64,000 nucleotides of DNA from contig NZ_VMDW02000058.1 of assembly GCF_007644045.2 (NCBI RefSeq), positions 1 through 64,000 of the forward strand. The letters run 5' to 3'. This DNA is from Vogesella urethralis (GTDB lineage: Bacteria > Pseudomonadota > Gammaproteobacteria > Burkholderiales > Chromobacteriaceae). Both the position numbers and the translations under genes were made by a program. The notes beneath the pieces were generated by a model. It saw nothing but the letters and a program-made list of their open reading frames with translations. It was not told where the DNA came from and searched no databases. Positions 7,340 to 15,523 of the stretch are shown here, one piece after another (the stretch's first letter is position 1; each line of letters begins with the position of its first letter).

Positions 7340-7882
7340 CTAGCCAATGACGTCAGGGTCTTTCTCCGTCACCCGGGTCCAGCGCCACACCAAGCGCGCC
7401 AACAAGACCAGGGCAATGCCCCACAGACCGAAGACCAGCCAGCGTACCGCACTCCAGGTGCCCTCGTCGGCCTGGGCCAGCCGGATGCTGGTGATGTTGG
7501 GGTATAGCGAGAACATGTTGATGCGCCAGCCGTAGCTGCGGATGTAGGCCGGCTGGCGTGCGTTTTCCAGCGCGCGGGCGGTGGCCTGCACATCCGACGA
7601 GTCGAACTTCAGGTACGGCGGCCAACCCCAGCCGGTGTCCTCGTTGCGGTAGACGCGCACGTCGTCGATCGCATGCTGGGTATAGATCAGGTACATGTCG
7701 CGCACCGGCTGGTCGGCCGGGTTCTGTTTGCTGATCGGGCCATCCTTGTCCGCCAGTTTCACTTCCACCCCGGTAATGGTGGTGATGGCGTTTTCCGGCA
7801 GGAAGTAATCCAGCACCGCACTACCGGCCAGGGCGACTAGGGCCAGCAGCGTGAAGGCAAACTTGCGTAATTTTTGTTTCAT
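7340..7882 (-). CDS. DUF1523 family membrane-anchored protein
   Basis: The function is unknown. The 180-residue protein has an N-terminal membrane segment (about 9-28), a periplasmic region and a C-terminal membrane segment (about 145-167). The signature of DUF1523 is clear: an early ITTITGVEVK segment and the highly conserved VYRNEDTGWGWPPYLKFDSS block (about 78-97). The protein is probably anchored in the inner membrane at both ends. It stands alone, convergent with the cold-shock gene and divergent from the RNase T2 gene. No partner suggests a role. Confidence 0.85.
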   Translation of the reverse strand: MKQKLRKFAFTLLALVALAGSAVLDYFLPENAITTITGVEVKLADKDGPISKQNPADQPVRDMYLIYTQHAIDDVRVYRNEDTGWGWPPYLKFDSSDVQATARALENARQPAYIRSYGWRINMFSLYPNITSIRLAQADEGTWSAVRWLVFGLWGIALVLLARLVWRWTRVTEKDPDVIG

Positions 7883-8045
7883 TTAATATTTTCCCTTTGC
7901 AAATCTGGCGCTTAGCCACGCGACACATTATGGGCACAAACCGGCTTTGCCCGGTCGGAATTTTGCTGCGCGCCAGCAAAGGCTTATGGCATGGCACCCC
8001 TTGGCGCCGGTACACTAGCAGCCAGTGATCCATTGGAGCCCGCCC

Positions 8046-8684
8046 ATGCGCCGCCTGCTTGCCCTGCTGTTGCCCCTGTTGCTGTTGCCCGCCGCCCGCG
8101 CCGCGGGGACGCCCGGTCAGTTCGATTACTACGTGATGGCGCTGTCGTGGTCGCCCGACTACTGCGCTGCGCGTCCGGACGACCGCGAGCAATGCAGCCG
8201 CCAGTTCGGCTTTGTATTGCATGGGCTGTGGCCGCAATACCAGCGCGGCTACCCGGCCGATTGCAGCGCCGAACGCCTGGACGGCCGCATCGAGCAGCAG
8301 TTTGCCGGCCTCTACCCCAGCCGCAAGCTGTATCGCCATGAATGGGAAAAGCACGGCACCTGCAGCGGCCTGGGCCAGACGGCCTATCACCAGTTGGCCG
8401 CCAGCCTGAAGGCCCGTTTCCAGGTGCCCGCCAGCTACCAGGCGCCGGCGCAGCCGCTGCGCAAGACCGTGGCCGCACTGAAGGCCGAACTGGCTGCGGC
8501 CAACCCCTGGCTGGGGCGTGATGCATTGGCCGTCGCCTGCAGTGGTGGTGGCCGCTTCCTGAAAGAGGTTTACGTTTGCACCGACAAGCAAGGCCGTCAG
8601 GGCCAGCCCTGTGGTGCTGACGTGCTGGCCGGCGAGCGCCGCAGCTGCCGCCAGCCGGACGTGCTGATCCGCAGTGTGCGCTAG
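8046..8684 (+). CDS. Secreted ribonuclease T2
   Basis: This exported endoribonuclease cleaves RNA through a 2',3'-cyclic phosphate. A signal peptide with a long leucine run (1-20, cleavage near ARA-AG) is followed by the two T2 catalytic segments: FVLHGLWPQY (first catalytic histidine) and HEWEKHGTCSG (E and H of the second). The 212 residues are normal for a periplasmic RNase I-type enzyme. The ATG at 8046 has GGAG eight bases upstream. The stop codon overlaps the ribosome-binding site of the following autotransporter gene, so the two are probably co-transcribed. The likely role is scavenging extracellular or periplasmic RNA. Confidence 0.95.
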   Translation: MRRLLALLLPLLLLPAARAAGTPGQFDYYVMALSWSPDYCAARPDDREQCSRQFGFVLHGLWPQYQRGYPADCSAERLDGRIEQQFAGLYPSRKLYRHEWEKHGTCSGLGQTAYHQLAASLKARFQVPASYQAPAQPLRKTVAALKAELAAANPWLGRDALAVACSGGGRFLKEVYVCTDKQGRQGQPCGADVLAGERRSCRQPDVLIRSVR

Positions 8685-8693
8685 GAGCCAGCC

Positions 8694-10883
8694 ATGATGC
8701 GATCTGCCTGGCTGGCGTGCTGCCTGCTGTGTTTCAGTGCGCTGGCCACCGCGGCCGACGCCGTAGCGCCGCGCATCGGCGTGGTGCTCGGCGGGGGCGG
8801 GGCGCGCGGTTTTGCCCATCTGGGCGTGCTGCAGGAGCTGGAAAAGCTGCACGTACCGATTGCCTGCATCGCGGGCACCTCGGCCGGCGCGCTGATCGGC
8901 GGCGCCTACGCCAGCGGCCAGCCGCTGGACGAACTGGAGCGCCAGTTTGCCGCCGCCGACTGGGAAACCCTGCTGTCCGGCAAGCCGAGACGCCAGGACG
9001 TGCCGTACAGCCGCAAGCAGAGCGATAGCCGCAACTATTTCGACCTCACCATCGGTTTTCGCGATGGCAAATGGCGTTTGCCCAAGGCGGCCATCAATGC
9101 CCAGGGGATCGACCTGTTCATCCGCCAGCTCACCCGCGCCCGCAGCGAAGCCAGCTTCGACCGGCTGGCCATTCCGTTCCGCGCGGTTGCCACCGATCTG
9201 GAAAGCGGCGAGCCGGTGGTATTCGACGCTGGCGACCTCAGCCTGGCGATGCGCGCCAGCATGGCGGTACCCGGCATGTTCGCCCCGGTGGAAGACCGCG
9301 ACCGCATCCTGGTCGATGGTGGCCTGGCACGGCAGCTGCCGGTAGAAGAGCTGCAAGGCCGTTGTGCCGACGTGCTGATCGTCATCGACGTCGGCACGCC
9401 GCCGGTGCCGCGCGAGCAGCTGGGCAGCTTTCTGGACGTGCTGGACCAGACCACTTACCTGATGGTGGCGCGTAACAGCCGCGAATCGCTGGCCCGGCTG
9501 GGGCCGCAGGATGTGCTGATCCGGCCGCAGCTGGATGGCGTCTCGCCGGCCGACTTCGGCGACAACGCGGCCATCATCGAGGCCGGTCGCCAGGCGGCAC
9601 GGGCACTGGCGCCCAAGTTGGCCGCATTAGGCGTATCCGCAGAACAGTATGCCGGCTGGCAGCAGGGGCGGCAGCTGGGCGAGCGGCCGCGTATCGACAG
9701 CATCCGTCTGGGCGGCAATTTCGATTTCGTCGACCCGGAGGCCATGCAGCAGAAACTGTCGATCAGCAGCCGGCTGGGTTTGAGCGCGCTGCATCAGAAA
9801 CTGGACGACGTGTTTGCCGAGGGCGACCTCGACAAGCTGGACTACACGCTGCGCCCGGAAGATGGCCGCCACGTGGCCGACGTGCACCTGCAAGAACGCC
9901 ATACCGGCCCCAACTACATCCGGGGCGGGCTGGAGCTGCGCAGTAGCTCGCAAGGCGACGCCACCTTTTCGCTGCTGGGCGAATACAAGCGCACCTGGCT
10001 TAACCGTGCCGGTGGCAGCCTGCTGGGCGAAATGAAGCTGGGCGAGGAGCCCACTTTCCGTGCCGAGTGGCAGCAGCCACTGTCGGCCAACTCGCCGTTC
10101 TTCCTTAGCCTGGGCGCTGGCCGCCGCGAGAAGCGCTACAACCTGTACGTGGACGATCACCAGTCGTCTGCCGAATTCCTGCGCCAGACCAATAGCGTCA
10201 ATGTGGATGCCGGTGTCAGCCTGGGCAAGCTGGGCGAGTGGCGCAACGGCTGGTACGCCAGCCGCGACAGCCTGTCGCTGCAGACCGGCTTCAAAAACCT
10301 GTTCGACGCGTCAGACAGCAAGGCGCGCGAGCAAGGTCTGCGCACCCTGCTGGTACTGGACCAGCTGGATAACCCGCGTTGGCCGCGCAATGGCTTTGCC
10401 GTGCAGCTGGAGGCGCGCAAACCCTTGCATCGTACCGATGACCCTAGCCCGCAACCCAGTGCCTCGTTCATGATCGATACCGTCAGTACCGACCGCCATG
10501 ACATCAGCTGGCGCATGACGCTGCGTGGCGGCTACAGCGACAAGAGCGATTCTGCCGAGGTGTTCGAGCTGGGTGGCTTCCGCAACCTGTCCGGCTACCA
10601 GCCGGGCGAATTGCTGGGGCACCAGATGGCATTCGCCCGTGGCATGGTGTCGTGGCGCGTGTCCAGCCTGCCGTCCGCGCTGGGTTCCGGCTTGTACGTG
10701 GGGGCGTCGGCCGAGGTTGGCCGCGTGTGGTCCACTTTGCTGCAAGACAAGGACACCCGCTGGCTGCCGGCCGGCTCGGTGTTTGTCGGGGCCGATACCT
10801 TGCTGGGCCCGGTGTTCATCGGCGTCGGCCACGGCAAGAAAGGGCAACTGACCGGCTACTTCAATCTGGGCGTGGAGTACTGA
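8694..10883 (+). CDS. plpD: Patatin-like phospholipase of the PlpD type (type Vd autotransporter)
   Basis: This lipid hydrolase is exported with its own outer-membrane barrel. In order: a signal peptide (1-20); a patatin domain with oxyanion loop GGGGARG (33-39), nucleophile GTSAG (Ser63) and the Asp208 of DGG; a POTRA-like segment (about 320-400); and a 16-strand surface-antigen barrel to the C-terminus, ending in FNLGVEY with a terminal aromatic. The 729 residues match Pseudomonas PlpD, the type Vd prototype with phospholipase A1 activity. It follows RNase T2 by 9 bp and precedes a solute-binding protein by 2 bp, so it sits in a three-gene export operon. Confidence 0.92.
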   Translation: MMRSAWLACCLLCFSALATAADAVAPRIGVVLGGGGARGFAHLGVLQELEKLHVPIACIAGTSAGALIGGAYASGQPLDELERQFAAADWETLLSGKPRRQDVPYSRKQSDSRNYFDLTIGFRDGKWRLPKAAINAQGIDLFIRQLTRARSEASFDRLAIPFRAVATDLESGEPVVFDAGDLSLAMRASMAVPGMFAPVEDRDRILVDGGLARQLPVEELQGRCADVLIVIDVGTPPVPREQLGSFLDVLDQTTYLMVARNSRESLARLGPQDVLIRPQLDGVSPADFGDNAAIIEAGRQAARALAPKLAALGVSAEQYAGWQQGRQLGERPRIDSIRLGGNFDFVDPEAMQQKLSISSRLGLSALHQKLDDVFAEGDLDKLDYTLRPEDGRHVADVHLQERHTGPNYIRGGLELRSSSQGDATFSLLGEYKRTWLNRAGGSLLGEMKLGEEPTFRAEWQQPLSANSPFFLSLGAGRREKRYNLYVDDHQSSAEFLRQTNSVNVDAGVSLGKLGEWRNGWYASRDSLSLQTGFKNLFDASDSKAREQGLRTLLVLDQLDNPRWPRNGFAVQLEARKPLHRTDDPSPQPSASFMIDTVSTDRHDISWRMTLRGGYSDKSDSAEVFELGGFRNLSGYQPGELLGHQMAFARGMVSWRVSSLPSALGSGLYVGASAEVGRVWSTLLQDKDTRWLPAGSVFVGADTLLGPVFIGVGHGKKGQLTGYFNLGVEY

Positions 10884-10885
10884 CC

Positions 10886-11674
10886 GTGTCATCGCTGCGC
10901 GTCGGGCTGCTGCTGGCACTGTTGCTGTCGCCAGCGCTGCGCGCCGAGCCGGTGGCCACCGCCTGCGGCCATCACGATTACGCACCGTGGAACTGGCAGC
11001 AAGGCAATCAGATCGTCGGTAGCTGCGTTGACATCGTACAACGCGCGTTTGCCAGCGCCGGTGTGGCGGTGCGCTTCGATTACATCGGCCCCTGGCCCCG
11101 CTGTCAGGCGCTGGTGGCCGCCGGCCGCGTCGATATCAATATCTGCGCTTTTCGCAATGCCGAGCGCGAGGCGTACGCGCAGTTCATTCCGGTACCGCTG
11201 GGCAATAACGAAGTAGCGGCCTTTGTCCGGCGCGATGCCGGCTGGGTGCTGCACGGCTGGGACGACCTCAAGGGCCGCCGCGTCGGGCTGGTGAACGGCG
11301 TGTCGATGGGGGGCGAGCTGGACCAGTTCCTGCAACAGCACACCAGCATCGACCGCACCAACGATTTTGCGGCCAGCCTGCGCAAGCTGGCACTGGGGCG
11401 GGTGGACGTGGTGCCGTTCGGCCGCGAAGCCGGCAAGCTGGCCGTTGCCCGCCTGGGGCTGGGGGCGCAGTTGACGGACTTGCCCACCCCGTTGCTGCAC
11501 GGCCAGTTGTACATCTCGGTATCGAAACAGTCGCGCTGGCTGCTGCCCTACCTGCCGGCAGTGCAGCATTACCTGGCGGCGCCGGCTTACCCGCGACTGT
11601 TACAGGACAGCCTGCAGCGGCAGCACCGCCGCTACCTGCAAGCCAACCCGCCGCCTAGCGACCCCCGGCCGTAA
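10886..11674 (+). CDS. Periplasmic solute-binding protein, family 3 (amino-acid type)
   Basis: This exported binding protein has 262 residues. A short signal peptide (about 1-19, ending LRAEP) precedes an SBP_bac_3 fold: an early YAPWNW ligand segment, then VDIVQRAFASAGVAVRF and LKGRRVGLVNGVS, which are typical of the two lobes. No permease or ATPase follows, so it is an orphan, perhaps a sensor or binding partner rather than a transporter part. The GTG at 10886, two bases after the autotransporter stop, gives a proper signal peptide. Its 3' end overlaps the converging glycosyltransferase gene by 20 bp. Confidence 0.8.
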   Translation: MSSLRVGLLLALLLSPALRAEPVATACGHHDYAPWNWQQGNQIVGSCVDIVQRAFASAGVAVRFDYIGPWPRCQALVAAGRVDINICAFRNAEREAYAQFIPVPLGNNEVAAFVRRDAGWVLHGWDDLKGRRVGLVNGVSMGGELDQFLQQHTSIDRTNDFAASLRKLALGRVDVVPFGREAGKLAVARLGLGAQLTDLPTPLLHGQLYISVSKQSRWLLPYLPAVQHYLAAPAYPRLLQDSLQRQHRRYLQANPPPSDPRP

Positions 11675-12719
11675 ACGCCATACCTTCCTGTTCGCCTATC
11701 GGTCGCGGGTGTAGGTGGGCTTCAAACTGTACCGTGGCCGCTGCCCAGGAAAACCCTTCTGCGACGCGACGCACGTGGTCACGATCGAGCTGCAGCGCCT
11801 GCTGGCAGGCGGTGGCCAGGTCGTCGTGCAACACGCCGCCGCCGCTATTGCCTACCACGTCCAGCGGCCCGGGCACCGGGTAGGCGGCCACCGGGGTGCC
11901 GCAGGCCATCGCCTCCAGCAGTACCAGGCCGAAGGTGTCGGTGCGGCTGGGGAACACGAACACGTCGGCGGCGCGGTAAATGCGCGCCAATTCGGCCTGC
12001 GGCAGTACGCCGGCAAAGTGCACGTCCGGGTAGCGCGCCTGCAGCGCCGCCAGCTGCGGGCCTTCGCCCACCACCCACTTGCTGCCGGGCAGCGCCAGTT
12101 GCAGGAAGGCTTCGATGTTCTTTTCTACCGCCACGCGGCCAACGTAAACAAAGCGCGGTGGCGTGCTGTCCAGCCGGTCGCGCGCGCCGGGGCTGAAGGT
12201 GTCGATGTCCACGCCGCGGCTCCACAGCACCACGTTGTGAAAACCGCGTGCTTTCAGGTCGGCCACGATGGCCGGCGTGGGGGCCATCACCGCCTGGGCG
12301 GCGTTGTGGAAGCGGCGCATCCAGGCGTAGCTGACCGCCAGCGGCAGCCGGGTACGGGCGTGGATGTATTCCGGAAAGCGGGTGTGGTAGGCGGTGCTGA
12401 ACGGTTGACGGTGGCGGCGGCACCAGCGCCGCGCTGCCAGCCCCAGCGGGCCTTCGGTTGCGATGTGCACCGCGTGCGGCGCGAACGCGGCCAACCTGGC
12501 CGCCGCCTTGCGGTAGGGGAACAGCGACAGGCGGATATCGGGGTAGGTAGGGCAGGGCACGGTGAGGAAGCCGTCGCCGTCGTCGTGCTCGCCGCCCAGT
12601 GGTGTCAGCAGCGCCACCTGGTGGCCCAGAAGGCGCAGCTCGCGCACGGTTTCCACGATACTGCGTACCACGCCGTTTACCTGCGGCGCCCAGGCATCGG
12701 TGACGATCATGATGCGCAT
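11655..12719 (-). CDS. Glycosyltransferase family 4
   Basis: This cytoplasmic sugar transferase has 354 residues and a GT-B fold. The N-terminus MRIMIVTDAWAPQVNGVVRS and the acceptor-domain segment STAYHTRFPEY are typical of the MgtA/SqdX-like branch. The donor domain carries RFVYVGRVAVEKN and the EX7E motif region FPSRTDTFGLVLLEAMACG. Relatives transfer mannose or sulfoquinovose to lipids; the acceptor here is unknown. It overlaps the upstream metallophosphoesterase by 13 bp. That pairing suggests both act on one glycolipid or lipid-linked sugar in the envelope. Confidence 0.88.
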   Translation of the reverse strand: MRIMIVTDAWAPQVNGVVRSIVETVRELRLLGHQVALLTPLGGEHDDGDGFLTVPCPTYPDIRLSLFPYRKAAARLAAFAPHAVHIATEGPLGLAARRWCRRHRQPFSTAYHTRFPEYIHARTRLPLAVSYAWMRRFHNAAQAVMAPTPAIVADLKARGFHNVVLWSRGVDIDTFSPGARDRLDSTPPRFVYVGRVAVEKNIEAFLQLALPGSKWVVGEGPQLAALQARYPDVHFAGVLPQAELARIYRAADVFVFPSRTDTFGLVLLEAMACGTPVAAYPVPGPLDVVGNSGGGVLHDDLATACQQALQLDRDHVRRVAEGFSWAAATVQFEAHLHPRPIGEQEGMAFTAGGR

Positions 12720-13507
12720 GCTTCGGTCTCCTCTTCGCGGACGGGTACGGCCTGGGCGGCCAGCACGCCGGCCTGCCGTGTCCAGTACACCACTTCCAGC
12801 CGGCCGTCGTGGTGCTCCACCAGCGCACTCAGGCTTTCCACCCAGTCGCCGCAGTTGCCGTAGACGATGCCGCCGATGTCTTTGACTTCGGCCTTGTGGA
12901 TATGGCCGCAGATCACGCCGTCGTAGCCACGGCGGCGCGCTTCATCGGCCAGGATTTTTTCGAAATCACTGATGAAGTTCACCGCGTTCTTCACCTTGTG
13001 CTTCAGGTACTGCGACAGCGACCAGTACGGCCGCCCCAACTTCTGGCGCAGCCAGTTGTAGTGGCGGTTCAGGTGCAGGATCACCGTGTACAGACTGTCG
13101 CCGACGTAGGCCAGCCACTTCACGTGCTGGATCACGCCGTCGAACTCGTCGCCGTGGATGATCAGCAGGCGCTTGCCGTCGGCGGTGAGATGTTCGGCTT
13201 CCTGCCGGATGGCGATGCCGCCGAAGTCCAGCCCGCAGTACTGGCGCGCTGCCTCGTCGTGGTTGCCGGGGATGTACACCACGCGGGTGCCGCGCCGCGC
13301 CTTGCGCAGCACTTTTTGCACCACGTCGTTGTGGCTCTGCTTCCAGCCCCACGATTTTTTGAGCTGCCAGCCGTCGATGATGTCGCCCACCAGGTACAGC
13401 GTGTCCGACTCGTTGTGGCGCAGGAAATCCAGCAGGAAAGGGGCCTGGCAGCCGCTGGTGCCCAGGTGGACATCCGACAGCCAGATGGTGCGGTAGCGTT
13501 GGTTCAT
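12707..13507 (-). CDS. Metallophosphoesterase, UDP-2,3-diacylglucosamine diphosphatase-like
   Basis: This calcineurin-fold hydrolase has 266 residues. Metal-binding motifs are visible in order: SDVHLG (10-15), GDIIDGW (about 38-44), GNHDE (about 77-81), HGDEFD (about 112-117) and GHIHKAE (about 193-199). Family members related to LpxH remove UMP from UDP-diacylglucosamine, but this subgroup differs from true LpxH and its substrate is not certain. The ATG at 13507 has GGAG upstream; a longer reading frame to 13612 lacks support. It forms a two-gene operon with the GT4 gene, pointing to envelope lipid metabolism. Confidence 0.85.
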   Translation of the reverse strand: MNQRYRTIWLSDVHLGTSGCQAPFLLDFLRHNESDTLYLVGDIIDGWQLKKSWGWKQSHNDVVQKVLRKARRGTRVVYIPGNHDEAARQYCGLDFGGIAIRQEAEHLTADGKRLLIIHGDEFDGVIQHVKWLAYVGDSLYTVILHLNRHYNWLRQKLGRPYWSLSQYLKHKVKNAVNFISDFEKILADEARRRGYDGVICGHIHKAEVKDIGGIVYGNCGDWVESLSALVEHHDGRLEVVYWTRQAGVLAAQAVPVREEETEACAS

Positions 13508-13709
13508 GGGGCGCTCCGGCGGGGCAGATGCTTGCCATGCTGCGGGCACTGTGTGACGGCAGGATGTGACTGGCGTGATGACTGTATGAAAATTGTTCCT
13601 TAATTGATGCATCTCGCGTTGGTGACGATAAGTTTTGCTTAAGAAAGCTTTGGTTCACTGCATGCCTTTGCGTATGCTGTCGCTCCTGTTGCGGCTTCGG
13701 ATAGTGTGA

Positions 13710-15338
13710 ATGAATTTCAAGCTTTTTCAGCCCATGCGCGCCGAATGGCTGGCGCTGGTCGTGGCCTTGCTGCTGGTGGTGGCGTTCAACGTCCCGTTCT
13801 GGGGGCGCCTGTACGCCATCGTGTCGCCGCTGGATGGCCACGGCGTGAAGATGCTGGGGCTGGCTTTCCTGCTGCTGACCGCCTTTTTCAGCCTGCTACT
13901 GCAGCTGCTGGTGTGGCCGTGGCTGGGTAAACCGCTGCTGACCGCGCTGTTGCTGACCACGGCCGGGGTCACCTATTTCATGAGCCAGTACGGCGTGCTG
14001 ATCGACATGAACATGGTGCGTAACGCCATGCAGACCGATGGCGCCGAGGTGCGTGACCTGATCACGCTGAAGATGGTACTCACCGTGTTGCTGCTGGGCG
14101 GCCTGCCCAGCTTGTGGCTGTGGAAAACCCCGGTTAGCTACCGCGCACCGCTGCGCGAGCTGGGTGTGCGCGTGGTGGCCTTGCTGGTCAGCGCCGGCGT
14201 GCTGCTGGCGGTGGCGATGGCCGGTTACCAGGATTTTGCCTCGCTGTTCCGCAACAACCGCGAGCTGCGCTTTGCGCTGACCCCCACCAACTACTTGCAA
14301 GCCACCAGTTCTTACCTGAAGCGTGCCTACGCCAAGCCGATGCCGCTGCAGAAAGTGGGCGTGGACGCTGCCCGTAGTGGTGCCTGGCCGGCCGGCAGCA
14401 AGCCGCGGGTACTGGTGATTGTGGTGGGCGAAACCGCCCGCGCCGACCACTTCTCGCTGAACGGTTATGCGCGCCCCACCAACCCGCAGCTGGCCAAGGT
14501 AGCGGGGCTGGTAAATTACCGTGACGCCTGGTCCTGTGGTACCGAAACCGCCATCTCGGTGCCGTGCATGTTCTCGTCGCTGCCGCGTGAGCAGTTCGAC
14601 GCCGAGCAGGCCAAACACCGCGAAAACCTGCTGGATATCCTGCAGCGTACCGGCATCAGCGTGTACTGGCGCGACAACAACTCCGGCTGCAAGGAAGTGT
14701 GCAACCGCGTGCCCAGTGACATGGTGTTTGGCGACAAGAACCCGGCCTGGTGTGCCGATGGCGAGTGTTTTGACGACATCCTGCTGGACGGGCTGCCGCA
14801 GCGCCTGAAGGCGTTGAAAGGCGACGCCGTGATCGTACTGCACCAGAAAGGCAGCCACGGCCCGGCCTACTACAAGCGCTACCCCAAGCAGTACGAGCGC
14901 TTCACGCCGGTGTGCCGTACCAGCGAACTGCAGAAGTGCAGCCGCGAAGACATCATCAACGCCTTCGACAACACCATCCTGTACACCGACGCCATCCTGG
15001 CCAAAACCATTGCCACGCTGCAGGCCGAGCCGGCGGTGGCCAGCAGCATGATCTACCTGTCCGATCACGGCGAATCGCTGGGCGAAAACAATATGTACCT
15101 GCACGCCACGCCCTACCTGTTGGCACCGGACGCGCAGAAGCACATCCCGATGCTGGCCTGGTTCTCGCCGGACTGGCTGCAGGCATCCGGCATGCAGCCG
15201 GCCTGTCTGCAGCAGGGCAGCAAGCAGAAGGTAAGCCAGGACAACCTGTTCCACAGCGTACTGGGCGTGATGGGGGTAAAAACCTCGGTCTACGACAAGT
15301 CGCTGGACATCTACGCCGCCTGCCGCCCGGCCCACTAG
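13710..15338 (+). CDS. eptA: Phosphoethanolamine transferase (lipid A modification)
   Basis: This inner-membrane enzyme moves phosphoethanolamine from phosphatidylethanolamine to lipid A, lowering surface charge and giving polymyxin resistance. The 542 residues comprise five membrane helices (about 14-34, 47-72, 78-98, 118-138, 155-178) and a periplasmic sulfatase-like domain. Active-site features are VVGETARADHF (Glu near 246), the nucleophile Thr278 in CGTETAISVPC, and the SDHGESLGE segment that binds zinc. Cysteines suited to disulfides are present (SGCKEVCNR). It matches EptA/MCR in length and layout. It is monocistronic with its own terminator, so chromosomal expression may be regulated. 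Confidence 0.95.
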   Translation: MNFKLFQPMRAEWLALVVALLLVVAFNVPFWGRLYAIVSPLDGHGVKMLGLAFLLLTAFFSLLLQLLVWPWLGKPLLTALLLTTAGVTYFMSQYGVLIDMNMVRNAMQTDGAEVRDLITLKMVLTVLLLGGLPSLWLWKTPVSYRAPLRELGVRVVALLVSAGVLLAVAMAGYQDFASLFRNNRELRFALTPTNYLQATSSYLKRAYAKPMPLQKVGVDAARSGAWPAGSKPRVLVIVVGETARADHFSLNGYARPTNPQLAKVAGLVNYRDAWSCGTETAISVPCMFSSLPREQFDAEQAKHRENLLDILQRTGISVYWRDNNSGCKEVCNRVPSDMVFGDKNPAWCADGECFDDILLDGLPQRLKALKGDAVIVLHQKGSHGPAYYKRYPKQYERFTPVCRTSELQKCSREDIINAFDNTILYTDAILAKTIATLQAEPAVASSMIYLSDHGESLGENNMYLHATPYLLAPDAQKHIPMLAWFSPDWLQASGMQPACLQQGSKQKVSQDNLFHSVLGVMGVKTSVYDKSLDIYAACRPAH

Positions 15339-15370
15339 GGCCTGTTAACGCTATTGAAGCCCTCAGCGAC

Positions 15371-15396
15371 ACGCCCCGCGCAAGCGGGGCGTTTTA
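15371..15396 (+). terminator. Terminator after eptA
   Basis: Nine-base arms ACGCCCCGC (15371-15379) and GCGGGGCGT (15384-15392) enclose a GCAA loop and are followed by a short T run. A copy of the TGCGGCCAAC repeat begins three bases later. Confidence 0.9.
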
Positions 15397-15523
15397 CTTG
15401 CGGCCAACCCTTGGGGCCGGCGCCGCTGTAAACAATCGGGCTGACCGGCCTTTAAGCCAGCGCAAGGTGGCGCGGTGGCTGCGGCCTATACTGCAGCGAT
15501 GATCCGGAACTCGGTACCCCCTG

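Noticed and set aside
10652-10885. N-terminal extension of the solute-binding protein inside plpD
   Set aside because: The longer frame overlaps the autotransporter barrel and would bury the signal peptide. The GTG at 10886 restores a normal secreted protein.
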